From Epiperipatus broadwayi (lineage: Eukaryota > Onychophora > Udeonychophora > Euonychophora > Peripatidae), in the NCBI GenBank assembly GCA_028023455.1, contig JAQFVV010000064.1, forward strand, positions 498,001-562,000: a stretch of 64,000 bases of DNA, read 5' to 3'. Below the pieces are notes generated by a model. That model was given only the letters and a program-made list of their open reading frames with translations, was not told the origin of the DNA and did no database searches. Of this stretch, positions 45,580-56,029 are shown in pieces (position 1 is the stretch's first letter; each line of letters begins with the position of its first letter). A program made the position numbers and the translations under genes.

Positions 45580-46980
45580 GTTTACATATATTATTTTGAA
45601 GAAATACAGACATGATTTGTAGTATTATTATATATTCCATAAAAGTTTTCCATTTTCTTCCAGGAGAGCTATTGATTGTTAAAATTTAAGGAATAAAGTT
45701 GTGTTGTAAAATTTTTGTTCACTTAATGCTTTTTGTATTCTTGTCATGGCCAATGACTTCATTTAATAATCATTCATATACTAAATGAGCATAGATAATA
45801 TTGGTCACTAGCATGATTTGCATAGCATTATGAATATATTGGTGTTTATGTCCATGTTTCTGATGAGAAACATCAGGTTTTTTTTCAGAAGGCACATTGG
45901 ATTTTAGTGAGATATTGAGCTAATTTATTTAACGACTAAATGTGTACTTTAACATAGATAAATGTTAAATTCTTTTTATGTGCCCTTGTGCTAATAACAG
46001 GAAGTTATAAATTTATTTTACTGAAGAAAGTAGAGTCATCCATCAAAGTAGTAGTTAGTGGAAAATACAGATAATAGTAAGAATCAACAAGATATAAATT
46101 TAGATTATTTGTTTGTGGTCGTTTATTTGTTCATCTATATTTATAGAACATCGTCAATTGCATTGCAATGATATTAGTTGGAAACAACTAGTCTCATATC
46201 AGAAAGCATATTAGATTTTCTTAAGTTAGATTAGAAACCATAGTCTTAGATTTTCTGAAGTTAGAAGATAAATAGAGGCAATACATTATTAATCACAAGT
46301 AAGTATAGCAAGAACTACAGAAATATGTTTCAGTATACATAAAAGTTGACAGAATATTCTTAAGAGAAAAGTATCTGAGATAAGTATTAAAATATTTTCT
46401 GCAATGTAATGGAAGATATTGAACACCATAATTCAGATTTATGCTCCAACAGTTTCTCATAACAATTGGAAAAAAGGATTTTTGCAATAATAAGCACAAT
46501 GATTATTAAAATAATATTAAAATAAATAATTGAAGTTATATAGAATATTTATTCATCTGGCAGATTTAAGATGTAAAATTCTCTAAACCAAAACTCATTC
46601 CAATTATTTCCACTACTTGAAGATCAAATTGCTTTTCAAGTAAAGAATCATTTGATTATTGATGTTTTGTATCCTCAAAGGAAAGCCCAAATAGATAGAT
46701 ATAAATCTGTGAAATAAATTTTAAAACTATTTATAGCATTTCTTATGAAAATGTGTTTATTGCCTTAGTGCACAATTATACTGCAGTCTAAAGAAAAGCT
46801 TCCATATTAAATGCTAAGAGTCAGTACAAGACAGAGATTACTGTGTTATGCAACTATGTGCATGTGGTTTATTAGATTGAACTATAATTAAAGTGTTCAT
46901 TCTCTCTACATATACATACTCATATATATATAAATATTTCCATAGATTGTTATTATAATAAAGAGATGAGAACATTACAC
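45580..46980. other. No recognisable gene
   Basis: AT-rich. A short direct repeat (TTAGATTTTCTTAAGTTAGA and TTAGATTTTCTGAAGTTAGA, near 46,210 and 46,250) is the only structure noted. Confidence 0.5.
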
Positions 46981-47457
46981 CCATGTAAATAGAGATAATA
47001 TTTGGCCTGTTGATGTTGTTAAGAAACTGTGACAGAATAACTCTGTTTGTTAGAACTCATCTAAAAGTAAAAGTTTGACTACTATTCTAATACTATCACT
47101 GGTCAGGCCCAACAACATCTGAAGCAGAGAGGAGAATAATACTACTCAAAACATTATCATTACTAATCTGTTATTTTTGTGTGAAAACTTTAAATAAAGT
47201 TTAAAATTTTCTATATATTCAATATTTACTGATAAATGATGAAAATAGTCCAGTACACTGAATATCAATTACTACTAATTGACAATCTCTGAAGCTAAAC
47301 AAGTTTTTTCATTAACCTATTACTTCAACAAAAAAATTCAAAGTAAACTCTTATAAGTTAATGAGAAAACTTATTTAACCTCAAGCACTGTCCATTAGCA
47401 GTAAATGATAGTTTCTTAACAACATCCAAAGCTAAAAAGTTATCTCTATTTACATGG
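46981..47457. repeat. 477-bp inverted-repeat element
   Basis: Termini CCATGTAAATAGAGATAA at both ends in inverted orientation continue inward with GATGTTGTTAAGAAACT. Arms are about 60-100 bp, with unique DNA between. No coding capacity. MITE-like, but no convincing target duplication. Confidence 0.65.
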
Positions 47458-47809
47458 ATATAATTTAATTTTTATTGTTTATTATACATGTATACACACA
47501 TATATAATATAGTACCACATTAATATTAACAAGTATTTGCAAAATGAGGGAAGTGATCTGAAAATTTTATACACATTCATAATTTTATTATATATTTCTA
47601 TGCAAGGAGGGTCCTGATATGAATTTTGATTATTTACATATATATTGAGTTTTCCTTACTTTTTTCAGTATATGCTTTATCTCAATGTCTCATACAGCAA
47701 CCATATATAGGAGAGAGTACACATGCCTTGACTAACTACTCCAGCTAGAGAATTAGACACTAAAAATCTTCTATTTAGTTATTAATAGAACTGATAATGT
47801 CTAAGGTTA
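47458..47809. other. No recognisable gene
   Basis: AT-rich spacer before the long LINE. Confidence 0.5.
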
Positions 47810-49242
47810 AAAAAGGAAACAGAATTCATGAAGATATGGTGAATAAAACCAGTGAAAAAAATTCCATTAAAAATAGATTTACATTAAATAAATCCGATTA
47901 AACAAAATAATTTTATAATGAAAAAAACTTTAAACAAAAAAAAAAATTAAGGAAAATACTAAGCAACCCATAAATTATTTTCTCTAAAAAAGAAACTGAG
48001 AAATTGTCAGACAGTATTAAAACAAATAAGTTGATTCACAAAAACAATGAGATTTTACTGAAATAAAGAATAATTCTAATTCAGAAAAACTTCCAGTCTT
48101 AAGGAAAAAAACAAAGAGTAAACCGAATGAAACTGAAAATACATCATGACTAGAAAATTCAGATTATTTAACGAAACAAATTGACGCAAATACAAGTAAC
48201 AACATTGTTACAAAGGACAAACATAAAGAATTAGAAATATTCATATAAACTTCACAGAGCTACATAATAATTTCTCCGTAAATCGAAATTGTCATAGGAA
48301 ATGTTTACAAAATTACATGATTATTGAAAAAAATTTCATCCAGTGTGTCTCCTAATACTTCAATTTTCAATATTACAATTTAATCAAATGATAATAATGA
48401 GCAACATATCCTAGATAAGCTTGATCTTAACGAGTATCTAAAAATATTTAATAATTATAATTTAATTGATACCATAAAACATACTGTTTTCTTCCCCGCA
48501 AGAGGTTTTGTGTCTTTTAACATTATAATAAAACACATAGAATTAGCTGAGACCCTAATAAAAGAATTACAAGGTCGTAAAGTTTATTATGTTACTAAAG
48601 AGCCTAATCTTCTCGTTTTAATGAAAAATTCTTTGGTGGTAAAATAAATAGTTATGCTGATATTATCAAAATCGAAAAGAGAATGATTCCTAATATTCTT
48701 TGTAAAATTCCAACTAATGCGTTAAAAATAATACTTAAATTTAAAAAACTAATGTCAAAATAAAAAATTCCTTCTAAATTTTAAAGAATAAAATGTCCAT
48801 TTTCATCATATCCTCTTTGTTTAAGATGTAACGCAGTTGGGGCACATAACAGTTAACTGTGATGTTGGAAGTTGTGAAAAGTTTAGAAAAATCAATAGAG
48901 TGGATCATTTATGTAGTGTGGATAATGATAAAATCTGATCTAGAGGCTGTTGCATGTCAAACATGTGAGACACAAATTGATAAAATCAATTTTGAAGCAC
49001 AAAACATTGAGGAGACAATTGTAAAACTTAACAATAACCCAAAATCTCAAACATATGAGTCTCAAATTAATGAAATTGATTTTAGAGCACAAAATATTGA
49101 GGAGACACTTGAAAAAATGAATAGTTCTAAATCTTCAATCTCATATGTCTTAGGTGTGACTAAGTTGGATGAGATGATCAATGAATGGGAAGATGAACAA
49201 ACTAGCAATAATGATAACATTTGCCTAAAAAATCTCACATAA
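47810..49242 (+). pseudogene. LINE ORF1 (gag-like) relic
   Basis: An N-terminal Lys/Asn/Ser-rich part is followed at 48,480-48,850 by FFPARGFVSFNIIIKHIEL, VYYVTKEPNLLVLMKNS and a CCHC knuckle (CLRC..., shift, ...HITVNC) with further Cys/His pairs. The last 127 codons (48,859-49,242) are open and contain a 30-residue tandem repeat: ETQIDKINFEAQNIEET and ESQINEIDFRAQNIEET, DNA period exactly 90 bp (48,967 and 49,057), probably a coiled coil. In L1/Tx1 elements ORF1 proteins bind RNA. Confidence 0.65.
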
Positions 49243-49468
49243 AGGAGGTACCTAGTCTACTAAAAAGTCAAGAATGCAAACAAGACATCTCGGAAAAAAA
49301 TCTTGTGGAATCAAAATCAAAAGAAAACAATAAATAAGTAAAAGTGTCAGTTGATGATTCAACAAATTAGTGATCAATGACAAATAATAATATATACTGC
49401 TTTAAAAGATAAACTGAAAGTTGGTTAGAAAAAATAATTACAAACTCATGTATAGAAAATTAAAAATA

Positions 49469-49785
49469 ATGACACTAAATATCAGAGGAATTAATAATCC
49501 AAATAAAATAAATAAAATTTTAGACTATATAAAAGAACAGAAAAAATACATAATTATAATCTCAGAAACGAAGGTAAATATTATACATCCGTTTATATAA
49601 CAAATCCCTTGCTTAGGCATCATATTGCCGTTTATAAACCTAATAATAAACCACCTCAAAGAGTAGCAGTATTACTGAATATTAATTCATATTCAGAGAG
49701 AAATCAAATTTTAACTTTGCAAACAAATTATACAATTGTATTTTTATATTGGACTATTTCCATCATAAATCAAGTTTGGTGAAAC
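49469..49785 (+). pseudogene. LINE apurinic-type endonuclease, N-terminal remnant
   Basis: The first frame starts MTLNIRGINNPNKINKILDY and continues IIIISETK, the conserved start of AP-like endonucleases (the Asn of LNIRG and the Glu of SETK are catalytic-site residues). After a shift at about 49,585 it continues with LLRHHIAVYKPNNKPPQRVA to a stop at 49,785. The remaining two thirds of the domain, including its His/Asp motifs, are missing. Confidence 0.8.
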
Positions 49786-49879
49786 TGAAACTGAAATAAA
49801 ACATATGAAAGTGCAATTACCGGTGAGGATAAAGAATAATAATAAAAATGTTTAGGATAGTAAAAGAAAGAGCTAAACA

Positions 49880-51660
49880 GACACCTACAATAGAACATAT
49901 AAGACATATCTCAATTCAAGATATTGATTCTAAAATATTAGATAGAATATTATTGAAACGTCAGCTAATAAATAAAAAAAACTATCAACTTCACATCATG
50001 CTGTAACAGGAAGAAGAGCAATGAATACTATTTTGAAAATTTAAGAAGCAATTAAATATGTCAGAAAATTAACATTGAAGGAATATTTTGCTATGAAAAT
50101 CGATTTTAAATCAGTTTTTGATTTAATAAATTGGCATACTTATTTAAAGCTCTAAAGCAATTGTTATCAGAACATAAATATTTAGTTCAAGAGAACTATA
50201 TTAAAAACAATAGAATCTCAATATAAAAACTATGCGAGATACTCAAATATTTTTTGCTCCAAAAAAACAAAAACCACAGGTATTACCTTCAGCGGTTACC
50301 TTTGCAGTATATATAGAACAATCAATAAAAGAGATTGAAAATCAGGTATCAAGACATTATCTTCCTCATTTAGGTGGGAAGACAGTAGCAATATCTTTTA
50401 TTGATGAAGTAGTAATTATTTTTCAGAATATAACATTCAAATTGTTATAAATATCCTCAATAGCTTTCAAAGAAAGACAGGATTTTCTACACATTCATTA
50501 AATCTGTAGCTTGGCAACTAGCTATAGATAGAAAAATACCATCTAAATACCAGGCAACTCCATCATGGTTTTTAGGAATTCCACTTCATATGTCAAAAAT
50601 AAGTATAAATCAATATTTAAATAAGTTGATAATTAATAAAATCAATAACAAAAAATGCATCTTTCTCGTTAGTTAAGCTTTATGAAATTATTAAAACAAA
50701 AATTTTTAGATGTCATTTCTATGGTTGTGCTAGGTTATTATGCCCCATGGATGAGTGTTTTCGATATAACAATAAGTAAATTGAATCAGATAGCAAAGAA
50801 CTATATTTGTGGAAATCTTCACACCTATTATTAATTTCAATATTAAGATTACCAATTAGTCAAGGAGGCTTCAAACTTATATCTATAAAAAACATTTTTC
50901 TGGTTCATCTGGGTTAAAAAAATTTAATATTAATATACCGACATTTCGACTTGATCACACAAGTTATCTACTGGGTGACAAAAGGTAGAAAGACTGTTGA
51001 AGAAGCGCTACAATCACTGATTTGAAAAAAAGGTTAAAGTTCCACCAATATCAAAAATGTTAAATTAAGAATGTTTTGTTTTCTTTTAAATCTTTCCAAA
51101 TAGGAGGAAGTTTGCAACTATCATCTCGCTTATTGATATGTAGACATAACAAAATTTAAGTATATTCCAAATAACCGTAAATGTCTTATAATATAATATA
51201 TATATATAAGCACGAACATCTATTAATATAATAAAACACAAAAGTTTTAGTCCACGATCATCAAACATTGATTTAATTAAGAAAATTGAAAAAAAAAAAC
51301 AGATCACGTTATAGTGACTTATGTGTAGCATATAAAGCAGAATGACTATAATTTAAATAGCTTGATTAACATTAAATATAATGACATAAAAAACCTTAAT
51401 AAACAATACTCCATACACTTGGACAGAAGCGTTAGTAATTAAGGTTATCAAGGGTATCCACAAAATATATGCTCCACAATCATGTATCAAATATTCCTTT
51501 AACTTTTTAAATACTTTTCTCTACCAACAAAGATTTATTTAAATGTTCAACGAAAAATAAATTTCAAGTCTTTATATATTTTTGTAATATGAAAGACGAA
51601 ACTTTCTTTCACTTGTTTGAAAAATGTGCAGCATTTAAACTCTTAAGCACCATTAAATTT
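49880..51660 (+). pseudogene. LINE reverse transcriptase and C-terminal relic
   Basis: Pieces in order are RRAMNTILKI with stop then EAIKYVRKLTLKEYFAMKID and FKSVFDLINW (RT motif A, catalytic Asp present, near 50,100), LPHLGGKTVAISFIDEVVII near 50,380 (motif C, where the usual ADD has become IDE), MVVLGYYAPWMSVFDI and PISQGGFKLISIK (post-RT), and DETFFHLFEKC near 51,600 (remnant of the C-terminal zinc motif). Loss of the second catalytic Asp region and many stops show it is inactive. Confidence 0.8.
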
Positions 51661-51902
51661 AAAAAGAGAAATAATAAACAATGTATAATAGCACTGGTCT
51701 CTCTCCATGTAATAATTTATATTATTTCCATAATATAAATTTTAAAAAAGTATATAAAGAAACATAAAATAATATAAATATAAAGATCTGTAATTTAAAA
51801 TTTATATATAAATAATTATTGTAAAAATGTATACAACTTTTGTCTTTTTGTTAATAAAGATTTTACTAAAATAAAAAAAAAATAATAATTTAATTTCAAT
51901 AG

Positions 51903-52165
51903 TATGGCTGGCTGAAGAGTTGAAGCTTGGAGTAGATTGAAGCCTGTCCATTAAAGTATAAAGATTTCCTATCTTATTATAAACTGAGCACTGATTATAT
52001 ATATGTGAGTGTGTGGGAGTTGATAATCTGAACCAATTGATGAGCGCTGGTTCAGCGTGAAATAAGTAGATTGGTGATTATCTTTTCTACATGTGAATTG
52101 GTTGTATGAGATAGTGTGGATAGTCGAAGTTTGCTTGAAAGTCTGAGTTTAAATTTCCTATATTT
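51903..52165 (+). repeat. Inverted-dimer SINE-like repeat, copy 3 (right half)
   Basis: Central part (GAAGCCTGTCCATTAAAG) then one arm in direct orientation ending CTTGAAAGTCTGAGTTCAAA. It starts 10 bp after the LINE's A-rich end. Confidence 0.7.
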
Positions 52166-52369
52166 ACAATTAATTTCCAGGTATAAGAAAGCCTGTATTT
52201 CAAATCTTACACCTTAAGCTTGCATTCTGCCCATCCCTCTTCTATGTATTTAAATGGATAATGTCCTATGCATGAAGGGTCAAAGTGAATAGAGATCAAC
52301 ATGAGCATGCAACAATATTGGCATCAGTATGAGATTTGGGCATTCTATCATCAGATTTTCAATGATATG

Positions 52370-52860
52370 GATGGTTGAAGAGTTGGAGTGGGTTGAAACC
52401 TGTCCATTAAGTATAAAGATTTGTTATCTTAATATAAACTAAGCACTGATTGTATATATTGTAATTACAATAAAAATAATAAATTTAACGGTTTACAATC
52501 TATTATAAACAATCCTTAAACCGGCAAAGGTACTTTCGGGTTTTTTTTTTTAATTTAATGGCAGCAGGTTTAAGAAATTAACCTACAGTACTTCTGTGGA
52601 TTTAAAGATTGCTTATAATAGTTTGTAAACCGTTAAATTTATTATTTTTATTATAATTTTGTTTTAATTAACGGACATTATATATATGGGATATGATAAT
52701 CTGGATCAACTGATAAGTGCTGATTCAGCACGAAATACGAATATTGGTGATTATTTATATTTTCTACATGTATGTGGTCATGTGTATTGGTAGTAAAAGA
52801 TTGTGTGGATAGTTGACGGTTGCTTGAAAGTCTGAGTTCAAATCCCCAATATTTACTATA
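52370..52860 (+). repeat. Inverted-dimer SINE-like repeat, copy 4, split by a MITE
   Basis: Central part and start of the arm at 52,370-52,460, then the rest of the arm at 52,680-52,860 ending CTTGAAAGTCTGAGTTCAAA-TCCCC (B-box). Comparison with copy 3 shows the intervening about 200 bp is an insertion. Confidence 0.7.
52464..52655. repeat. MITE inside the SINE-like repeat
   Basis: Inverted arms of about 50 bp (AAATTTAACGGTTTACAATC at 52,480 and GTAAACCGTTAAATTTATTA at 52,624) flank about 85 bp of unique DNA with a T-run and no coding capacity. Exact ends and target duplication are uncertain because the flanks are TA-rich. Confidence 0.75.
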
Positions 52861-52934
52861 ATTAACATAATATAAAGGCATACCATTATTTATAAATATT
52901 ACATAATATATTCTTTAAGAGTAAGTAGACAATA

Positions 52935-53095
52935 ATCAACAATTTCAATAATAAATCTTAACTTTTTTTTTTATTTTTTGCTGAGTCTGATAAAGTGATT
53001 TGGACAAAGTCCTCATGCTTTGAAAAAAAAAATTCTGTATCGAAAGCCAGGCTCAAAAAAATAAACTAAAAATGTTAAGATTTATTACCGTAATT
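52935..53095 (-). repeat. Inverted repeat with a possible decayed hammerhead core
   Basis: AATAAATCTTAAC (52,946) and GTTAAGATTTATT (53,072) form inverted arms. Between them the minus strand reads CATGA-GGAC-TTTG-TCC-AAATC (53,017 leftward), which resembles a hammerhead core (CTGATGA, stem II, GAAA) with two core changes, flanked by AAAG/CTTT that could form stem I. Confidence 0.3.
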
Positions 53096-53484
53096 GATGA
53101 CAATTGATACATATTTTTGTAGAATATATCCTTAGATATTATCTACAGTAGATAAATATTGTATAGATTATGTTATATAATTCTATTTCTACTCACCTAC
53201 ATCGCACCGATTTAAAATTATATTTGTTTCACTATTTGATGAGATTCTTCGTTGTTTTTCTTCCACTCTAAAACACACATATATATATATATTCCACAAG
53301 GATGTGTGAACAATTAATAATTAATATTGTCATTTAAATTTAAAATTTCTAAGCCAAACTGTACTTTGCAGAGCATCTTCATCAAACTTAAATTCAAATT
53401 ATATATATATATCAAAATATTAATATATAACAAACTAACCAAAGGAAATACATATAAAAACAAAAAAAGACTTATAAATCCAAT

Positions 53485-53551
53485 AAATAATATTATATTT
53501 CAACCAGAGGACTGGTTTTCATCAGAAAGAAAAAAAAACTCTGGTTGAAAT
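53485..53551 (-). ncRNA. Hammerhead-ribozyme-like motif downstream of a Penelope-like ORF
   Basis: On the minus strand CTGATGA (53,525-53,519) is followed by one A, a perfect 6-bp stem AACCAG-TCCT-CTGGTT (53,517-53,502) and GAAA (53,501-53,498), the conserved hammerhead core order. A short stem III closing at an ATT cleavage triplet is possible in the AT-rich sequence that follows. A good stem I is not evident, so it may be inactive, or act only as part of a longer or dimeric transcript. An alternative 13-bp hairpin (ATTTCAACCAGAG with its complement) competes. Hammerheads are known in Penelope-like retroelements, and a GIY-YIG domain of that class ends about 110 bp upstream on the same strand. 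Confidence 0.5.
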
Positions 53552-53639
53552 ATATATATATATAAAACATGAAAATACTAAGGCACTTTAAACTTTAATA
53601 TTAATTTTAAAATTCAACCATTTTCAACGTGTTAATGTC

Positions 53640-54125
53640 ACACACTCGGTTATCAGCACAACATGTTACTGATAATCATTAGACAATTCATTTTTAAAGC
53701 TCTCTTATTCATTTTGATAATGGTTTCTTGATTTTTCATTTTCCGTCATATTTTTCGTTCTTGCTATCTCAACAATAACGGAATTAATTTTATGTCCATG
53801 TTTTTTTCATGATTATAAGCTTTTGTTTTTCTGTAATACAAGAAAATATTGATCACTCTTGGGTTTCCCATAGTATATACATGGTAGTCTGACATATTCC
53901 ATGACATATATTCCATTAGATGTTTTCATTTTATCTACTTTATCTTCTGGATTGTTGATTACTCTATTCAAATTCATGTGTTCTAAATCTCACATTGAAC
54001 TATTTTGCACATTTCTTTCTAATTTTATATCCAGTACTTGTATATTATAACGACTTCCATTTCTTATCTATTCTAACTTTCACTCTGCATATATTATTTA
54101 TTTTAAAACCAGAGGGGTTTTAAAA
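53640..54125 (-). pseudogene. Penelope-like element GIY-YIG domain, 3' end of ORF
   Basis: Minus-strand reading: RVINNPEDKVDKMKTSNGIY at about 53,960-53,903 contains the GIY half (GIYVM at 53,914-53,900), IYYGKPKSD the YIG half (YYG at 53,875-53,867), then a shift and NHEKNMDIKLIPLL and NQETIIKMNKRALKMNC, ending near 53,640. Spacing and the NPEDK-x-GIY lead-in fit the C-terminal endonuclease of Penelope-like ORFs. Stops and a frameshift make it dead. The RT is absent. Confidence 0.75.
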
Positions 54126-54129
54126 TAAA

Positions 54130-54620
54130 CTTTCAAATATAACCACACCATCTCATTTAACCAATGTACATGATCACATAGATGTGAAAAAGATAAATGA
54201 TCGCCAATATATATATATTTAATGCTGAACCAGCATTCATCAATTGCTTCAGATCATCATCTCCCATACATATGTATAATAAGTGTTCAATTTATATTAA
54301 AATAGAAAATGTTCAAACATGATAATACTCTACACCTTCCAACTCTTCAGCCATCCATATTATTAAAAACCTGATGGAATTCTGATAGCTCTTATTGATA
54401 CCAATATTGTTTCCATACCCATGTTGGAACTGATTATATGCATGTGTGGAAGATGGTGATCTGGACCAACTAATAAGTGCTGTTTCAGCCCAAAATACAT
54501 ATATTGGAGACTATTTGCCTTTTCCCCATGTATGTGAATATGTGTTTTGGTTATATTACATGAAGTGGATAACTAAAGTCAGCTTAAAAGTATGTGTTCA
54601 AATCCTCTCTAATTACATCT
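54130..54620. repeat. Inverted-dimer SINE-like repeat, copy 5 (complete dimer)
   Basis: The left arm is inverted (CACATAGATGTGAAAAAGAT, GAACCAGCATTCATCA, GATCATCATCTCC), the middle has CAACTCTTCAGCCATCCAT, and the right arm is direct (GGTGATCTGGACCAACTAAT, AAGTGCTGTTTCAGCC) ending GTATGTGTTCAAATCCTC, a B-box. This is the best view of the full dimer, about 490 bp. Confidence 0.75.
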
Positions 54621-54672
54621 AAAAGTTCAGAATATATAAATTATACTGTAGTCAAATCTTATATATATATAT

Positions 54673-55185
54673 TGTAGTAGCATTTATCATAAATAAAAAA
54701 AAAAAAGCTTGTTTAGAGCTATTAGCGCGCTCTTAATTTTACATATTTGTAAGTGCAAGCTATATATAAGTCATGTGACATCTGACTTGTTACTATTACT
54801 ATTATTATTTTGCTGTTGTGGCTTTAGCTAAATTAAAGAGCTAAGCCTACTAATATATGGAGTATCTGAATTAAGTTCAGTCCCATATGATTTTTTCAGT
54901 TGGAGAGCTGACTTTAAAGACATGTAGGTGTCTAAAAGTTTCAGATCGTCTTCTAACAATTATCTTTTAGATAAATGCTTTGTTGAGTTGGTTTTTAGAT
55001 CTAATGTCCCAACTCCTCACTGAAGAGACCCATAGGTGAAACGGTCTGGGGATGGGGACATTTAAAATAAAAATGATTTGAATGCCTTTCTTGTAGTAGC
55101 ATTTATCATAAATAAAAAAAAAGTTGTTTAGAGTATTAACACTCTTAATTTAATATTTGTAAGTTTATATAAGTCATGTGACTTG
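54673..55185 (+). repeat. Repeat Q, copy 2, with a direct terminal duplication
   Basis: GTAGTAGCATTTATCATAAA at 54,675 recurs at 55,095. Both are followed by an A-run, GTTTAGAG, TCTTAATTT and AAGTCATGTGAC. Between are TATGGAGTATCTGAA, GTCCCATATG and GGTGAAACGGTCTGGGGATG. The arrangement is a unit flanked by about 100-bp direct repeats, which could be pseudo-LTRs of the kind seen in Penelope-like elements, or a partial tandem copy. Confidence 0.5.
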
Positions 55186-55198
55186 TTTTATTTTTATA

Positions 55199-55204
<6 letters not shown>

Positions 55205-55264
<60 letters not shown>
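55205..55264. repeat. (TA)n microsatellite
   Basis: About 60 bp of TA, with a shorter TA run at about 55,286-55,300. Confidence 0.95.
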
Positions 55265-55267
<3 letters not shown>

Positions 55268-55304
55268 GAAATAAGCTATATAGAATATATATATATATAT
55301 GCAT

Positions 55305-55810
55305 GCAGACACTTGTATTTAATATTGACAATATTTCAAGTTTTGTAATTCTTATTTTAATCTATAGGCTAAATTATTTTTATAATATATAATTCATTCT
55401 GTGCTTGCATATATGAAATACATTTTGATTATTATTTCAAATTCAATTTTTGTTGGGTTTTTTTTTCTAAATATAAAGTAATTAATTTTTTATATCTAAA
55501 ATAAATTTACTATCCCTAATTTCCCAAGTTTTTTTGTGGGGGTGAGTCTTAAAATTTGTCAATTGTATTTAGTTTCACAATGACCTTCATTTTTTTTCAT
55601 CTTTTTCATTAAAAGCAGCCATTTATTAAATATTTTAAAGTTGTTTATTTTTTTTTGTTATAGAAGTTAATACAAGTGAAATTCTTATTCTTTAGGAAGT
55701 TAAAAGATTTTTCAGTACCTGTCTGATAGCCAGTCATGGCCGCTAGATGTCGTGTTGCTCTGCAAAAACAATCAAATAAATATGAATAAAGTGATTATAC
55801 AGAAAGTAGA
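55305..55810. other. No recognisable gene
   Basis: AT- and T-rich spacer. A slightly GC-richer part (about 55,720-55,765) has no motif I can assign. Confidence 0.5.
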
Positions 55811-55813
55811 TAA

Positions 55814-56026
55814 TTGTTTTTTATGCTGGGTTTGAAAAAAGATAAGGGGGATTTAGATATAAAGGCTGTAGAGTTGACAAAGATTATGATATGGAAATGG
55901 GATGGAGCAGAATATGGGAAAACTGGGGAATGTAAAATTAAGTAGCTAACAAGTTTCTCTTGGTATAATTGCTGAGAGATTCTTGACTTTGTTTAAGGAG
56001 AAGCTACAGTACATCACATCACATCA
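55814..56026 (+). mobile_element. LINE 3' end, same family as 13.3-14.1 kb
   Basis: The coding end 55,823-55,945 reads MLGLKKDKGDLDIKAVELTK and WKWDGAEYG to a stop, matching MLGLGKDKGDLDIK and WKWDRADYG of the minus-strand copy at 13.3 kb. The 3' untranslated region (CTAACAAGTTT, TTTAAGGAGAAGCTACAGTA) and the (CATCA)n tail at 56,010-56,026 also match. The copy is 5'-truncated to about 210 bp. Confidence 0.85.
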
Positions 56027-56029
56027 AAC

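Larger units (their letters stand above)
47810..51893 (+). mobile_element. L1/Tx1-like LINE, nearly full length but dead
   Basis: In one orientation and the right order there are a Lys-rich ORF1 with CCHC knuckles, an endonuclease start, RT pieces, a post-RT region and an A-rich end after an AATAAA-containing stretch (51,853-51,893). Numerous stops, frameshifts and an endonuclease deletion make it inactive. Left end placed where the Lys/Asn-rich coding begins; the true 5' end is not defined. Confidence 0.75.

Noticed and set aside
53494-53551. Reading the CTGATGA/GAAA sequence only as a simple hairpin or terminator
   Set aside because: A 13-bp perfect hairpin is possible, but the exact hammerhead core order beside a Penelope-like ORF end is a better explanation, so it is listed as a candidate ribozyme.
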